Of a stretch of 64,000 nt of DNA, positions 38,881-47,953 are shown piece after piece. The notes under the pieces are model-generated. The model saw only the letters and a list, made by a program, of their open reading frames with translations. It did no database searches and was not told where the DNA came from. Every line of letters begins with the position of its first letter. Within the stretch, counting starts at the first letter, position 1. Made by a program: the position numbers and the translations under genes. This DNA comes from Gaiellasilicea sp963730405 (GTDB lineage Bacteria > Actinomycetota > Thermoleophilia > Gaiellales > Gaiellaceae): NCBI GenBank assembly GCA_963730405.1, contig CAVSRW010000013.1:1-64000 (forward strand), given 5' to 3'.

Positions 38881-39822
38881 ATGAGACGACTCATCCTGCT
38901 CGCGACCGGCGCGCTCGCGCTGCTCGCAGCCACCGCCGCGCCCGTCGGCGCCGGCGGCCACGGCCACGCGGCGTCAGCGGACGTCTGCGTCGAGTCGAGC
39001 GCGTTCAGCAGCCTCAGCGCGCTCACGGCGTCGTCGTCGACGGCGAAGGGCTGGAACCGTGATGCCCCGGCCCGCCTGAACGTCGGCGACTCGGACTACG
39101 ACTCGGGCCTCGCGCCCAACGTCCCGGCCGGCTTCCAGGTCACGATCCCGACGTACATCCACGTGATCACGGACGGATCGCTCGGTCGCGTCACGAACTC
39201 GCAGATCAGGCGCCAGATGGACGTGCTGAACCTCTCGTTCGCCGGCTTCTACGGCGGCGCGAACACGGGCGTCTCCTTCGAGCTCGCAGGCGTCACCCGC
39301 ACCGACAACGCCGACTGGTTCACGATGAACGACTTCGCCGACGAGGTCGCCGCGAAGTCGGCGCTGCGCCAGGGAGGGCCGAACGCGCTCAACATCTACA
39401 CGGGCACGGCGGCGGGGAACCTCGGCTTCGCCTACTACCCGTCGATCCTGGGCTACCAGGGCGGCAGGTACGCGATGCTCGACGGGGCCGTGATCCACTA
39501 CGGCTCGCTGCCCGGCGGCTTCATCGACCGCTTCAACCTCGGCTTCACGGCCACGCATGAGGTGGGGCACTGGTTCGGCCTCGCGCACACCTTCGACCAG
39601 GGCTGCAACGGCGACGGCGACCGCGTCGACGACACGCCGGCGATGCTCGTGCCGACGAGCGGCTGCCCCGAGGGGAAGGACACGTGCGTGAAGGAGGCGG
39701 GGCTCGACCCGATCCACAACTACATGGACTACTCGGACGACCCCTGCTACAACCAGTTCACTCCGGGCCAGGCGACGCGCGCGCAGGCCCAGTACCTCCA
39801 CTACCGCACCGGCCGCTACTAG
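38881..39822 (+). CDS. Secreted M43-family zinc metalloprotease 2
   Basis: A 313-residue paralogue of the preceding gene, 7 bp downstream, with a signal peptide, the canonical zinc motif HEVGHWFGLAH at 226-236 and the NYMDYS Met-turn. Long identical stretches such as FAGFYGGA and ELAGVTRTDNADWF show a recent tandem duplication. The two probably form one transcript (AGGGGGA before this ATG). Substrates are unknown; the family cleaves extracellular proteins. Confidence 0.88.
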   Translation: MRRLILLATGALALLAATAAPVGAGGHGHAASADVCVESSAFSSLSALTASSSTAKGWNRDAPARLNVGDSDYDSGLAPNVPAGFQVTIPTYIHVITDGSLGRVTNSQIRRQMDVLNLSFAGFYGGANTGVSFELAGVTRTDNADWFTMNDFADEVAAKSALRQGGPNALNIYTGTAAGNLGFAYYPSILGYQGGRYAMLDGAVIHYGSLPGGFIDRFNLGFTATHEVGHWFGLAHTFDQGCNGDGDRVDDTPAMLVPTSGCPEGKDTCVKEAGLDPIHNYMDYSDDPCYNQFTPGQATRAQAQYLHYRTGRY

Positions 39823-39879
39823 GCCGCTGGAGTCAGCGGGGGCGGCCGGCGCCGCCCCCGCTACACTCTTGCCTTCCCC

Positions 39880-39952
39880 GCGCCCGTAGCTCAGGGGATA
39901 GAGCGTTCGCCTCCGGAGCGAAAGGTCGCACGTTCGAATCGTGCCGGGCGCA
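39880..39952 (+). tRNA. tRNA-Arg (anticodon CCG)
   Basis: A 73-nt cloverleaf: acceptor GCGCCCG pairs with CGGGCGC, the D arm is TAGCTCAGGGGATAGAGC, the anticodon stem is TTCGC/GCGAA around CTCCGGA (anticodon CCG, reads CGG), and the T arm is GCACG-TTCGAAT-CGTGC. CCA is not encoded. Confidence 0.96.
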
Positions 39953-39975
39953 TGCTTTTCCGTCGCATGCTTCGT

Positions 39976-40032
39976 CATCTGCCGAGCAGATGCCGAAGCG
40001 CGCAGACCCCTGAAGGGGCCGCTTCGCGGCCC
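39976..40032. repeat. Paired hairpins after tRNA-Arg (dispersed repeat copy B)
   Basis: Hairpin 1 is CATCTGC-CGA-GCAGATG (39976-39992). A second block with ACCCC-TGAA-GGGG runs into GGGCCGC-TTC-GCGGCCC (40016-40032). The element resembles 24744-24806 in sequence and order. It may be a REP-like repeat and could also end the tRNA transcript. Confidence 0.5.
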
Positions 40033-40147
40033 AGGCTTTCGCAGCCGTCTCGCCACGTCCATCACCGCGGCGATGTCGCCGCTCGGGCTCTGTGCGAGCG
40101 AGCTCGAGCGTGCAGCGCAGACCGCGAGCTATCGGATCGACGACAAG

Positions 40148-40188
40148 GGCCGTCGGCGGAGCCCCGCGAAAGGGCTCCGCCGACGGCC
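40148..40188. terminator. Long perfect hairpin after the ScyD-like gene
   Basis: Arms of 17 perfectly paired bases (40148-40164 and 40172-40188) enclose a 7-nt loop. The hairpin lies 7 bases past the stop codon of the minus-strand ScyD-like gene and would work in either direction, isolating it from the tRNA-Arg transcript. Confidence 0.7.
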
Positions 40189-40194
40189 AGTCCT

Positions 40195-41298
40195 TCAGGG
40201 AACGATGCGCCAGACGGCGCCGTTGCCCGCCGCCGCGCCGTTGACCGAGACGTAGAGCGCCCCGTCATCGCCGATGACGAGGCCCGTCGCTCGAGGCAGT
40301 CCGTCCGCCACCAACGTCGAGGCTCCGCCACCGCCCGGCTGCACCTTCCGCACCGCGCCGGGGCCGGCAAACGGGAACGGCACGCCGGGGATCCCCGACG
40401 CGTGCTGGAGCACGTACAGCGAGCCGTCCGCGCCGAAGGCGAGGTCGGTCAGCATGGTCAGATTCCACGCGTACGCCGTCGGCGCCTGACCCGGCACGAC
40501 GCGGTAGACGGTCGCCGAGCCGGCCGTGAACGGGAAGCCGGTCAGCGTCGACACGTAGTACGCGCCGTCGGGGCCGACGACGACGTCGGTTGGCACGGCG
40601 TCACGCAGTCCGAACGGCCCCGGCGGGGCCACCCTCGGGAACGTCGCGATCGTCGACACGTCGCCGTTCGCCGCGACGTCGAGCAGCGAGTTGCCACCCG
40701 CGTCCGCCACGAGCCGGTGGCCGGGCAGGGCGAGCAGCCCGTACGGGTTGCTGTCGATCTGGGCGCCGTCCGGATTGGCCGAGACCTCGTACCCGGCGAT
40801 GTCGGTCAGTGCGTTGGGGTTGCCCGATGCCGGCACGTGAAGGAGGTAGCCGAACCCCAGTCCGTCGAGCAGCTGTCCTGTTGCGGTCGTCTTGTTACAG
40901 CCACAGCCGATCGTGACGTAGAGGCCGCCGCGGCCCTGGAACGAGATGTGCTGCGGCCCGGTGGCCGTGTCGCCGGCGGGCTGCCCGGCAAGGGACGGCA
41001 GGCCCGTCACGACGCGCTCCTGCTGCCCCTGCCACAGGCGCGAGATCGCTCCGGTCGTGCCGTAGCAGCGCACGCCTGGCCCATCGGGGGGCGGTACGCA
41101 GACTCCCGGGCCACCCTTGCCCGCTTCGGCCACGTACAACGCTCCCTCGGGGCCCCATGCGAGCCCCCGTGGATTGTCGAGCCCCGTCATGACGGGCTCC
41201 GGCGCGGCCGTCGCAGCGAGCGGCAGCACAAACGCAACTGCCCCCACCAGGCCGAGTACTGCGACCGCTCTCCGCAGGTTCCTCATCGTGCAGGTCAT
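40195..41298 (-). CDS. Secreted beta-propeller protein, ScyD/ScyE-like
   Basis: A 367-residue protein with a signal peptide (hydrophobic core LGLVGAVAFVLPLAATAA) and repeated propeller blades of the form PRGLAWGPEGALYVAEAG, DVVVGPDGAYYVSTLTG and LAFGADGSLYVLQHA. It matches proteins labelled ScyD/ScyE after the cyanobacterial scytonemin cluster, but there are no other scytonemin genes, so that role is not supported. The ATG at 41298 has AGGAGG just upstream; an internal ATG four codons on is possible. Confidence 0.8.
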   Translation of the reverse strand: MTCTMRNLRRAVAVLGLVGAVAFVLPLAATAAPEPVMTGLDNPRGLAWGPEGALYVAEAGKGGPGVCVPPPDGPGVRCYGTTGAISRLWQGQQERVVTGLPSLAGQPAGDTATGPQHISFQGRGGLYVTIGCGCNKTTATGQLLDGLGFGYLLHVPASGNPNALTDIAGYEVSANPDGAQIDSNPYGLLALPGHRLVADAGGNSLLDVAANGDVSTIATFPRVAPPGPFGLRDAVPTDVVVGPDGAYYVSTLTGFPFTAGSATVYRVVPGQAPTAYAWNLTMLTDLAFGADGSLYVLQHASGIPGVPFPFAGPGAVRKVQPGGGGASTLVADGLPRATGLVIGDDGALYVSVNGAAAGNGAVWRIVP

Positions 41299-41498
41299 CG
41301 TTCCTCCTTCTCTCTTGTGTCGATGACGAGTGCCACGATGCGCGCCCGCTCCAAAGCCGGGCCAAAGAACCGCCAAACCGCCTGAGCACCTTGCAGGTTG
41401 CGCTCACGGGAAGCGACCGGGTCGTCGCCTAGCCCTCCCCCGGGCTGTGATCAGCTGCTTTTGCAGCGCGCGCCGAACCCTTGTAGGTTCCGGCGGCG

Positions 41499-41918
41499 GT
41501 GGAACTCTATGACTGGCTGCTCTTCCTGCACGTGCTCGGGGCCTTCGTCGCCGTCGGCGCGCTGACCGCACTCTGGGGCCTGATCCTCGGCACGCGCGGG
41601 GCGGCGCCGCTCTTCGACCCGCCCTCGGCGATGCAGTTCGGCCGCATCTCCGGGATCCTCGTCGGCGTCGGAATGATGGTCGCGCTCGTGTTCGGGATCT
41701 GGCTCGCGATCGACGTCGAGGCCTATCAGCTCTGGGACGGCTGGATCCTCGCCTCGCTCGTGCTCTGGGCGATCGGCGGCTGGGCGGGCGGGCAGGCGGG
41801 CAGGGCGTTCGAGAGCGACCCGGTTGCGAACAGGGCCAAGGGGATCCGCTTCCATGCGATCAACAGCGCCGCCGTGCTCGTCATCCTCGTCCTCATGCTC
41901 TGGAAGCCGGGTGCCTGA
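41499..41918 (+). CDS. Small integral membrane protein (DUF2269-like) 1
   Basis: A 139-residue protein of four predicted membrane helices beginning ELYDWLLFLHVLGAFVAVGA, a heme-less DUF2269-like or CopD-like pattern with a His in the first helix. The GTG start has TAGGTT 9 nt upstream and no Shine-Dalgarno, so it is probably leaderless. It overlaps the next membrane gene by 8 nt. Function is unknown. Confidence 0.72.
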   Translation: MELYDWLLFLHVLGAFVAVGALTALWGLILGTRGAAPLFDPPSAMQFGRISGILVGVGMMVALVFGIWLAIDVEAYQLWDGWILASLVLWAIGGWAGGQAGRAFESDPVANRAKGIRFHAINSAAVLVILVLMLWKPGA

Positions 41919-42384
41919 CGTGCTCGCCGCGATCCGACCCGACTCGGTCAACCTGCCGCTCTTCCTCCACGTGCTCGGCGCGATGGCGCTCGTCGGCTCG
42001 CTCTTCGCCGTCGGCCTCGCGACGGTGCTCGGCCGGCGGTCGCCCGACGGCGCGCCCGGCCTCGCGCGCTTCGGCCTGAAGACGCTCCTGCTCGGCGCCC
42101 TCCCGTCCTATGTCGTGATGCGGGTCGGCGCCCAGTGGACCGAGGCCGAGCAGGACTACCCGGACGACTTCGAGGCGAGCTGGATCGACATCGGCTACAT
42201 CGTCTCCGACATCGGGGCGCTCCTCCTGCTGATCTCGGTCGTCCTCGCCGCGATCGGGCTCCGCCGCTCACGGGACGACGCGAGCAGAGGCGTTCGGCTG
42301 GCGCGGATCGTCGCCGGGATCAGCGTTCTTCTCCTCGCCGCCTTCCTCGTCGCCGTCTGGGCGATGACCGCGAAGCCGACCTAG
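41911..42384 (+). CDS. Small integral membrane protein (DUF2269-like) 2
   Basis: A 157-residue protein of four predicted helices that shares the LPLFLHVLGAMALVGSLFA start with its upstream neighbour, so the pair is related and probably forms a heteromeric complex. The GTG start at 41911 overlaps the previous stop. It is convergent with the aminotransferase gene, with no bases between the stops. Function is unknown. Confidence 0.72.
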   Translation: MPDVLAAIRPDSVNLPLFLHVLGAMALVGSLFAVGLATVLGRRSPDGAPGLARFGLKTLLLGALPSYVVMRVGAQWTEAEQDYPDDFEASWIDIGYIVSDIGALLLLISVVLAAIGLRRSRDDASRGVRLARIVAGISVLLLAAFLVAVWAMTAKPT

Positions 42385-43416
42385 TCAGGACAGCTCGTCC
42401 AGGGCCTCGAGCAGCCGCTCGACGTCCGCCTCCTCGTTGTAGGGGCCGATCGAGACCCGGAGCAGGCTCCTCCCCTCCCACTCCCGCACGACGACCTCGA
42501 TCGCGTGCTCGTCGAACAGGCGGCGCTGGAGCTCGTCCGGCTCGTCGGTCGCCACCTCGCTCGCCCACATCTGCGGCGCCGGCGTCCCCTCCACCGGGGG
42601 CAGGCGGTCATGGAAGGAGGCGGCGATGCGGCGGCAGCGCTCGAGGTCGAACGTCGCGTGCGCTTCGATCGCAGCCGGGATCGCGAGCACGGCCGCCGGG
42701 TCGCGCGTGCCCTGCCAGCCGTGGCGGTCGGAAAACGTCCGGTCGTCGCCGTAGCCCCAGGAGATCACGAGCGGCGCGATCCAACGCTGGTGCTCCGGCC
42801 GCGCCCAGAGGAACCCGGCCCCCTTCGGCGCCGAGAGCCACTTGTGGCAGTTGCCCGCGTAGACGTCGGCGCCGAGCGCCTCGAGGTCGAGCGGGACCTG
42901 CCCCGGTGCGTGGGCGCCGTCGACGATCGCGAGCGCCCCCGCCGCGCGCGCCGCCGCGCAGATCCGCTCGACCGGGAGGACGAGCGCGGTGGGCGAGGTG
43001 ATGTGGCTGACCGAGACGGCCTTCGTCCGCGGCCCGATCGCGTCGGCGAGCTCGTCCGGCTCGGCGTAGACGAGATTCGCACCCACGAACTCCCAGGTCC
43101 GTGTCACCGCCCCGTACTCGTGTCGGGTGGTCAGGACCTCGTCGCCCGGCTCCAGGGGCAGCGAGCGGATGACCGCATTCAATCCGGCGGTGGCGTTCGG
43201 GACGAAAACCAGATCATCGGGGCGCGCGCCGACGCAGGCGGCCAGCGCGGTGCGCGCCTCGGCGATCAGCTCGTCGAAACGGCGTCCGAGGAACTCGACC
43301 GGGTTCCGCTCCAGCTCGCGCTGCAGCTCCTGGTAGCGCGCGAAAACGGGCGCGGGACAGGCGCCGTAGCTGCCGTGGTTGAGGAACGTGACCCCCGGGT
43401 CGAGCAGGAAATCCAA
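42385..43416 (-). CDS. Class V aminotransferase (isopenicillin N epimerase-like)
   Basis: A 343-residue fold type I PLP enzyme. It has FLNHGSYGACP at the start, PNATAGLNAVIRSL for cofactor binding, SHITSP, the PLP Asp in IVDGAHAPGQ, and the Schiff-base Lys in NCHKWLSAPKG. The pattern is closest to isopenicillin N epimerase-like proteins and cysteine-desulfurase relatives. No Fe-S assembly genes are nearby, so the reaction is unknown. The TTG start lies 17 bp from the divergent MFS ATG. Confidence 0.85.
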   Translation of the reverse strand: MDFLLDPGVTFLNHGSYGACPAPVFARYQELQRELERNPVEFLGRRFDELIAEARTALAACVGARPDDLVFVPNATAGLNAVIRSLPLEPGDEVLTTRHEYGAVTRTWEFVGANLVYAEPDELADAIGPRTKAVSVSHITSPTALVLPVERICAAARAAGALAIVDGAHAPGQVPLDLEALGADVYAGNCHKWLSAPKGAGFLWARPEHQRWIAPLVISWGYGDDRTFSDRHGWQGTRDPAAVLAIPAAIEAHATFDLERCRRIAASFHDRLPPVEGTPAPQMWASEVATDEPDELQRRLFDEHAIEVVVREWEGRSLLRVSIGPYNEEADVERLLEALDELS

Positions 43417-43433
43417 GTCGCTACTGTCTCACG

Positions 43434-44726
43434 ATGCTCGGCTTCCTCCGCAGCCTGAACCCACGCCTGCCGCGAGCGGTGCAGCTGCTCCAGCTGGGCG
43501 GGCTGATGAACGCGTTCGGCAACGGGCTCGTGATCCCGTTCCTGCTCATCTACCTGCACAACGAGCGCGGAATCGGCCTCGGCGTCGCAGGGCTGATTCT
43601 GGCGACGAACGCGGCCGTCAGCCTGATCTCCGGTCCGATCGGCGGGATCCTGGTCGACCGCGTCGGGGGAAAGACGATGCTGACTGCGGCGCTCGGCTTC
43701 CTCGCGGCCGGCTTCGTCGCCTACGCGTTCGTCGAGAACCCCTGGCAGGGCTTCCTCGCGAGCGCCGTGACCGGCATCGGCAACGGCCTCTTCTGGCCGG
43801 CGCAGTCGACGCTGCTCGCCGGTCTGACGACGCGCGCGCAACGGTCGGCGACGTTCGCGATGCAGCGCGTCGTGATGAACCTCGGGATCGGCCTCGGCGG
43901 CGTCGCCGGCGGCTTCATCGCCTCCGAGAGCTTCCAGGCCCTCTTCGTGCTCGACGCGCTCACGTTCGTCGCGTACGCCGGTGTGCTGACGATCTTCGTC
44001 CCCGAGCCGGCGCACCACGAGGAGCGGGCTGAGCGCACCGGCAGCTACCGGACGGTTTTCCGGCACAGGGTCTTCATGGCGCTGATGGTCGCCAACTCGC
44101 TCTACATCGGGGCCGGGATCGCGCAGCTCGAGATCCTGCCTGCGTTCGCGAAGAACGAGGCCGGCGTCTCCGAGCGCGGGATCGGCTGGCTCTTCTTCAT
44201 CAACACGATCGTGATCGTGCTCCTCCAGCTGCCGACGACCCGGCTCGCGGAAGGTAGGCGGCGCGTGCCGCTGCTGGCGCTGCTCGGCGCAGTCTCCGCG
44301 GCCGCCTGGCTGCTGGTCCCGGCCAGCGGACTGTGGCTCTCCGGCTCGGCCGCCTTCCTACTGCTCGCGATCGCGGTGTCGGTGTTCGCACTCGGCGAGT
44401 GCCTCCACGGCGCGGTTCAGCCTGCGCTCGTCGTCGATCTCGCCGACGCGAAGCTGATCGGCCGGTACATGGCGATCTCGGCGCTCTCGTGGCAGGTCGG
44501 TTTCATGGTCGGCCCGGCAGTGGGAGGCGCGCTGCTTGCCACCTCACCTACCGGTCTCTGGATCGTGATGGCGTCGGTGCTGCTTCTGACGGGCCTCGCG
44601 ACGCTGCCGCTCGAGCGCGCGCTGCCGCAGGCGCTCCGCCGCGTCCCGCGGGGCGTCGAGGCGCAGGAGCCCGTGCCCCTCGCCGTTCCGGCCAACGAGC
44701 CCGAGCCCGCCCAGGCGGCCGGGTAG
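43434..44726 (+). CDS. MFS transporter
   Basis: A 430-residue, 12-helix major facilitator, probably an exporter of the drug/proton antiporter type. Helix 1 includes GNGLVIPFLLIYLHNERG. The loop between helices 2 and 3 has GGILVDRVGGKTM, near the family motif GxLxDrxGrk. Charged C-terminal tail of about 35 residues. TACTGT lies 6 nt before the ATG, giving a leaderless start; the gene shares a 17-bp intergenic space with the divergent aminotransferase. Confidence 0.87.
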   Translation: MLGFLRSLNPRLPRAVQLLQLGGLMNAFGNGLVIPFLLIYLHNERGIGLGVAGLILATNAAVSLISGPIGGILVDRVGGKTMLTAALGFLAAGFVAYAFVENPWQGFLASAVTGIGNGLFWPAQSTLLAGLTTRAQRSATFAMQRVVMNLGIGLGGVAGGFIASESFQALFVLDALTFVAYAGVLTIFVPEPAHHEERAERTGSYRTVFRHRVFMALMVANSLYIGAGIAQLEILPAFAKNEAGVSERGIGWLFFINTIVIVLLQLPTTRLAEGRRRVPLLALLGAVSAAAWLLVPASGLWLSGSAAFLLLAIAVSVFALGECLHGAVQPALVVDLADAKLIGRYMAISALSWQVGFMVGPAVGGALLATSPTGLWIVMASVLLLTGLATLPLERALPQALRRVPRGVEAQEPVPLAVPANEPEPAQAAG

Positions 44727-44768
44727 AATCCCGCGCGATGCCGACGCTCGAGGACCCGCTCAGTACCC

Positions 44769-45755
44769 ATGCCCAACCTGCCCCGCATCCGGCGGACGCG
44801 GCAAGGCCCCGGCGCGGTCCCGGCCGGCGCGGGCGCTGAGCGCCGCGCGCTCGAGCTCACCGCACCCGGCCTGACCTGGGTCCAGCTCGACCGGCCCGAC
44901 GCCGCCGCCGTGCACTCGCTCGCGGAACGCTTCGGCTGGCACGCGCTCGACGTCGAGGACGTGCTCTCCAAGCGCCAGCGGCCCAAGGTCGACGAGTACC
45001 CGGAGTACCTCTTCGGCGTCCTCCACTTCCCGGTCTACGACAAGGCGATCCAGCGCCTGAACGCGGCCGAGCTCGACGTCTTCCTCGGCCCCGACTACCT
45101 CGTTACCCTGCCGAACGTCGAGTTGCTGCCGGTCACACGCCTCTTCCACCGGCTGGAGGAGGACGAGCAACTGCGGGAGGAGCTCTTCGCCAAGGGGTCC
45201 GGCCGGCTGCTGTACGAGGTGCTCGACGACCTCTTCGACTACTGCTTCCCGATCCTCGACAAGATCGGGCACAAGCTCGACTCGATCGAGGACGACATGT
45301 TCGAGAAGCGGGCGGAAGACGTCGTCCGTGACCTCTCGAACGTCAAGCAGGAGATCATCAGCTACCGGAAGATCATCAAGCCTGAGCGGTCGACCCTCCG
45401 CGTGCTCGAGCGCCGCGTGGAGCGCTTCCTCCCCGAGGAGCTCGACCTCTACTTCGACGACATCGTCGACGCCGCCGAGCGGATCTGGGACCTGCTCGAC
45501 AACTACAAGGAGGTCGTCGAGGGGCTCGAGTCGACGAACGAGTCGGTGATCTCGCACCGCCAGAACGACGTCCTCCGCATCCTGACCGTCTTCAGCGCGA
45601 CCCTGCTGCCGCTGACGCTGCTCGCGAGCGTCTTCGGGATGAACGTGGCGTTCCCGGGCCACGACACCGCGGGCGCGTTCTGGATCATCGTCGCAGCGAT
45701 GCTCGCGGCAGCCGCCGGGCTGCTCGGCTTCTTCCGCTGGAAGCACTGGTTGTAG
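44769..45755 (+). CDS. corA: CorA-family magnesium/cobalt transporter
   Basis: A 328-residue CorA-type channel: a large cytoplasmic N-domain, a long stalk helix, then two membrane helices with the selectivity motif GMN in ASVFGMNVAFPG. The C-terminal basic end FFRWKHWL is typical. No ribosome binding site is near the ATG; a TAGAAT box at 44724-44729 would start transcription about 30 nt upstream. Confidence 0.92.
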   Translation: MPNLPRIRRTRQGPGAVPAGAGAERRALELTAPGLTWVQLDRPDAAAVHSLAERFGWHALDVEDVLSKRQRPKVDEYPEYLFGVLHFPVYDKAIQRLNAAELDVFLGPDYLVTLPNVELLPVTRLFHRLEEDEQLREELFAKGSGRLLYEVLDDLFDYCFPILDKIGHKLDSIEDDMFEKRAEDVVRDLSNVKQEIISYRKIIKPERSTLRVLERRVERFLPEELDLYFDDIVDAAERIWDLLDNYKEVVEGLESTNESVISHRQNDVLRILTVFSATLLPLTLLASVFGMNVAFPGHDTAGAFWIIVAAMLAAAAGLLGFFRWKHWL

Positions 45756-45783
45756 CGCGCGGCGATCGTCTCGAGGCCGACGG

Positions 45784-46491
45784 CTACGGCGTGTCGGGCG
45801 CCGGCGGCGGTTGTTCCCTGAACACAACCTCGGCCGTGCGGCTGGGGAGAGGTTTCTCGGCTACCCCTCCCGTCCCGCGGGCAGCGCTGTCGCGGAAGGT
45901 CAGCCAGAACCCGGTGACGAAGAGCCACACGGGCAGCAGGATGAAGCCGAAGAAGCCCACTGGGGTAAGCAGGCTCGCTCCGATGACGACGCTCGCCCAC
46001 GCGAGCCACTTGGGCAGCATCGCGTTCCGGAGCGCGCCGAGCCCGGTGGCGAGAAGGAGGGCGGCGAACGCGGCGTTCCACGCGAGCCAGTCGTAGGAAT
46101 GCAACTGGTTCAGTGCGTAGACCGCCTGCCGGTTGCCGTCCTTCGCGGCGTTCGTCATCGCCGCCTCGAGCATCCCGACCAGGAGGAACGTTCCGGCCGC
46201 GAGCAACGCACCGCCGAAGGCGACCAGGCCGTGCCCGGAGTCCTCGCTCCCGAAGGACAGCCGCCGCCTGAGCCCGGCACCGAAGAAGATCAGGAGGAGC
46301 CCCATCAGGGGCGTCAAGAGCAGGGCGACGATCTGGTGGCGCCCTCGGTCGTCCTGCCAGTACGAGAACGTCGCTGCCACATCGGTCTCGCTCGGTGGGT
46401 CGTTACGGAACACGAGTAGGCCGGTGAGGAACAGCAGCGCGGCGAGCATCCCCGCGAGCGGTTGGAACCGAGCGAAGCGGTCAGCCGGCAT
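45784..46491 (-). CDS. Polytopic membrane protein, DUF4386-like
   Basis: A 235-residue protein of six predicted helices with an arrangement like DUF4386 proteins: QPLAGMLAALLFLTGLLVF at the start, a periplasmic loop, LLLIFFGAGLRRRL, then LPKWLAWASVVIGASLL. The C-terminal 35 residues are polar and Pro-rich. Function is unknown. It is convergent with corA. Confidence 0.65.
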   Translation of the reverse strand: MPADRFARFQPLAGMLAALLFLTGLLVFRNDPPSETDVAATFSYWQDDRGRHQIVALLLTPLMGLLLIFFGAGLRRRLSFGSEDSGHGLVAFGGALLAAGTFLLVGMLEAAMTNAAKDGNRQAVYALNQLHSYDWLAWNAAFAALLLATGLGALRNAMLPKWLAWASVVIGASLLTPVGFFGFILLPVWLFVTGFWLTFRDSAARGTGGVAEKPLPSRTAEVVFREQPPPAPDTP

Positions 46492-46722
46492 TCGCGACCG
46501 ACCATCTCCGATCCGGCGTCGCCCAACAACCGGTCAACGGGATAGGTTCACACGAGTCGTCGGATCCTCGTGCCGGCGACGAAAACGCACCTGCGCAGGC
46601 TCCGCGCGCGACACGCGGCGTCAAGCGATCCCTGGGTCCCGCCGAGCTACGGGGCTTGCGCCTTCCAGCCGAACCGGTCGTGCAGCTTCTCGAAGCAGGA
46701 GCGTACGCGGACGGCGTCGCTG

Positions 46723-47019
46723 CTACTCGCTGCCGTGCAAGTCCGCGAACAGCGCGTTGCGCAGATCGAGGAGCTCTTGCGGGATCGGTTCGTATCCGTC
46801 GAATTCGAGCGCCCAGGCCTCGAGGACGCGCAGCAGCGCGTTGCGTTTGCCAGGGCTGAGCACGACCGGCCGCGCGGGATAGACGTCGCTGAAACTGGCT
46901 CTGAGGTGCGCCGTCTCCTGGACATGTTGGAGTCGCCGCATCAAAGCTTGGCGCGCCGTCCGGCTGAGGAACACGGGCCGATTGGGCGTGACGGCGGCGA
47001 TGTTGAGACGCACAGGCAC
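46723..47019 (-). CDS. Small uncharacterised protein, paralogue of 59575-59880
   Basis: A 98-residue soluble protein of unknown function. Its residues from about 20 align without large gaps to the protein at 59575-59880: both have ARQ-LM-RL-HV, a middle L-R-SF segment, LL-VL--WAL and the shared PQEL stretch, ending near DLH. The GTG start has TACCGT 7 nt upstream and is probably leaderless. The 230 bases between this gene and the DUF4386-like gene hold no recognisable gene. Confidence 0.65.
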   Translation of the reverse strand: MPVRLNIAAVTPNRPVFLSRTARQALMRRLQHVQETAHLRASFSDVYPARPVVLSPGKRNALLRVLEAWALEFDGYEPIPQELLDLRNALFADLHGSE

Positions 47020-47118
47020 GGTGGCGACGGTAGGCGGACCGATCGCCGACAGCTAGGACGCAAATGGGTCAATCGGTCAGTCGAGTCCTCATCTACGCGC
47101 CACCGCACGCAGACCTTG

Positions 47119-47757
47119 TCAACGCCTGGCGAGCAGTGACCGTTCGCCGGCGGGCGTCCGGCTTCGTTCTGTGACGAAGCGGGTGACGGCCAGGGAGATG
47201 CTCGCTACTGCGGCGGCGAACACGATCGCAAGCGCCCAAACCGCCGCTGGGCGGCCGCTCGAGGCCAGTCCGGGCCGGAGGAAGAACGTCTGAACGAGCG
47301 CGCCAACGGGGACGATCAGGCATGCGAGAAGACCGGTCACTCCAGAGCGGACGAGGCTCGCGCCCACGGCGCCAAGAAGCGGTCCAAACAACAGGCTCGC
47401 GAGCATCCAGTAGCGCGCCTCTCCGACGTACCCGCCCAGGGATTCGTCGCGGAGAAGGGAATCCGTGACGTAGTAGGCCGCCGTTGCAGCTATCAGTGAC
47501 ACGGCCCCGGCGGCCGCACCTCGGCCGACGGAACCTGCGAGCCACCCGGCGGCCACCGCCACGGCAGCCCATGCCCAACCAACGTCGACCAGCAGGCTCC
47601 CGACTTCTGCTGCGTCCACGACCCCGGTCCACCCTGCCCGCACCAGTCGGCCCCCGAGTTCCCCGTACGGGGACGACACGTCGTTGATGACAGAGTTGGC
47701 CGCTCCGAATCCCACTCCGAGCATCGCGGCGACACTCACAGCACGAACGAGCTTCAT
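47119..47757 (-). CDS. Hypothetical polytopic membrane protein
   Basis: A 212-residue protein of five to six predicted helices, including VGSLLVDVGWAWAAVAVAAGWLAG-type segments and a basic C-terminus (RSRTPAGERSLLARR). No family is recognised with confidence. A TAGCCT box lies 6 nt before the ATG, again giving a leaderless start. Confidence 0.6.
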   Translation of the reverse strand: MKLVRAVSVAAMLGVGFGAANSVINDVSSPYGELGGRLVRAGWTGVVDAAEVGSLLVDVGWAWAAVAVAAGWLAGSVGRGAAAGAVSLIAATAAYYVTDSLLRDESLGGYVGEARYWMLASLLFGPLLGAVGASLVRSGVTGLLACLIVPVGALVQTFFLRPGLASSGRPAAVWALAIVFAAAVASISLAVTRFVTERSRTPAGERSLLARR

Positions 47758-47953
47758 GTTGCCAGGCTAGTTGACGCGCAACGGGCAGCGTTCCTGAATC
47801 CGAGACTGCAAGCGTCAAGTGATCATCTCTGCGGCACACGAAGCGACCGCCTCGAGGAAGAGTCGATCAATGCATCCCTTCGATGTCGGGAGGCGTCGTC
47901 TGCCGAGCGGCGAAGAGCAAGTAGCCCAGTAACGGAAGTGAACGGAGGTAGAC

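Noticed and set aside
40195..41298. Scytonemin biosynthesis role for the ScyD-like gene
   Set aside because: Only the generic beta-propeller is present; no scyA, scyB or scyC genes are nearby, so the name is similarity only.
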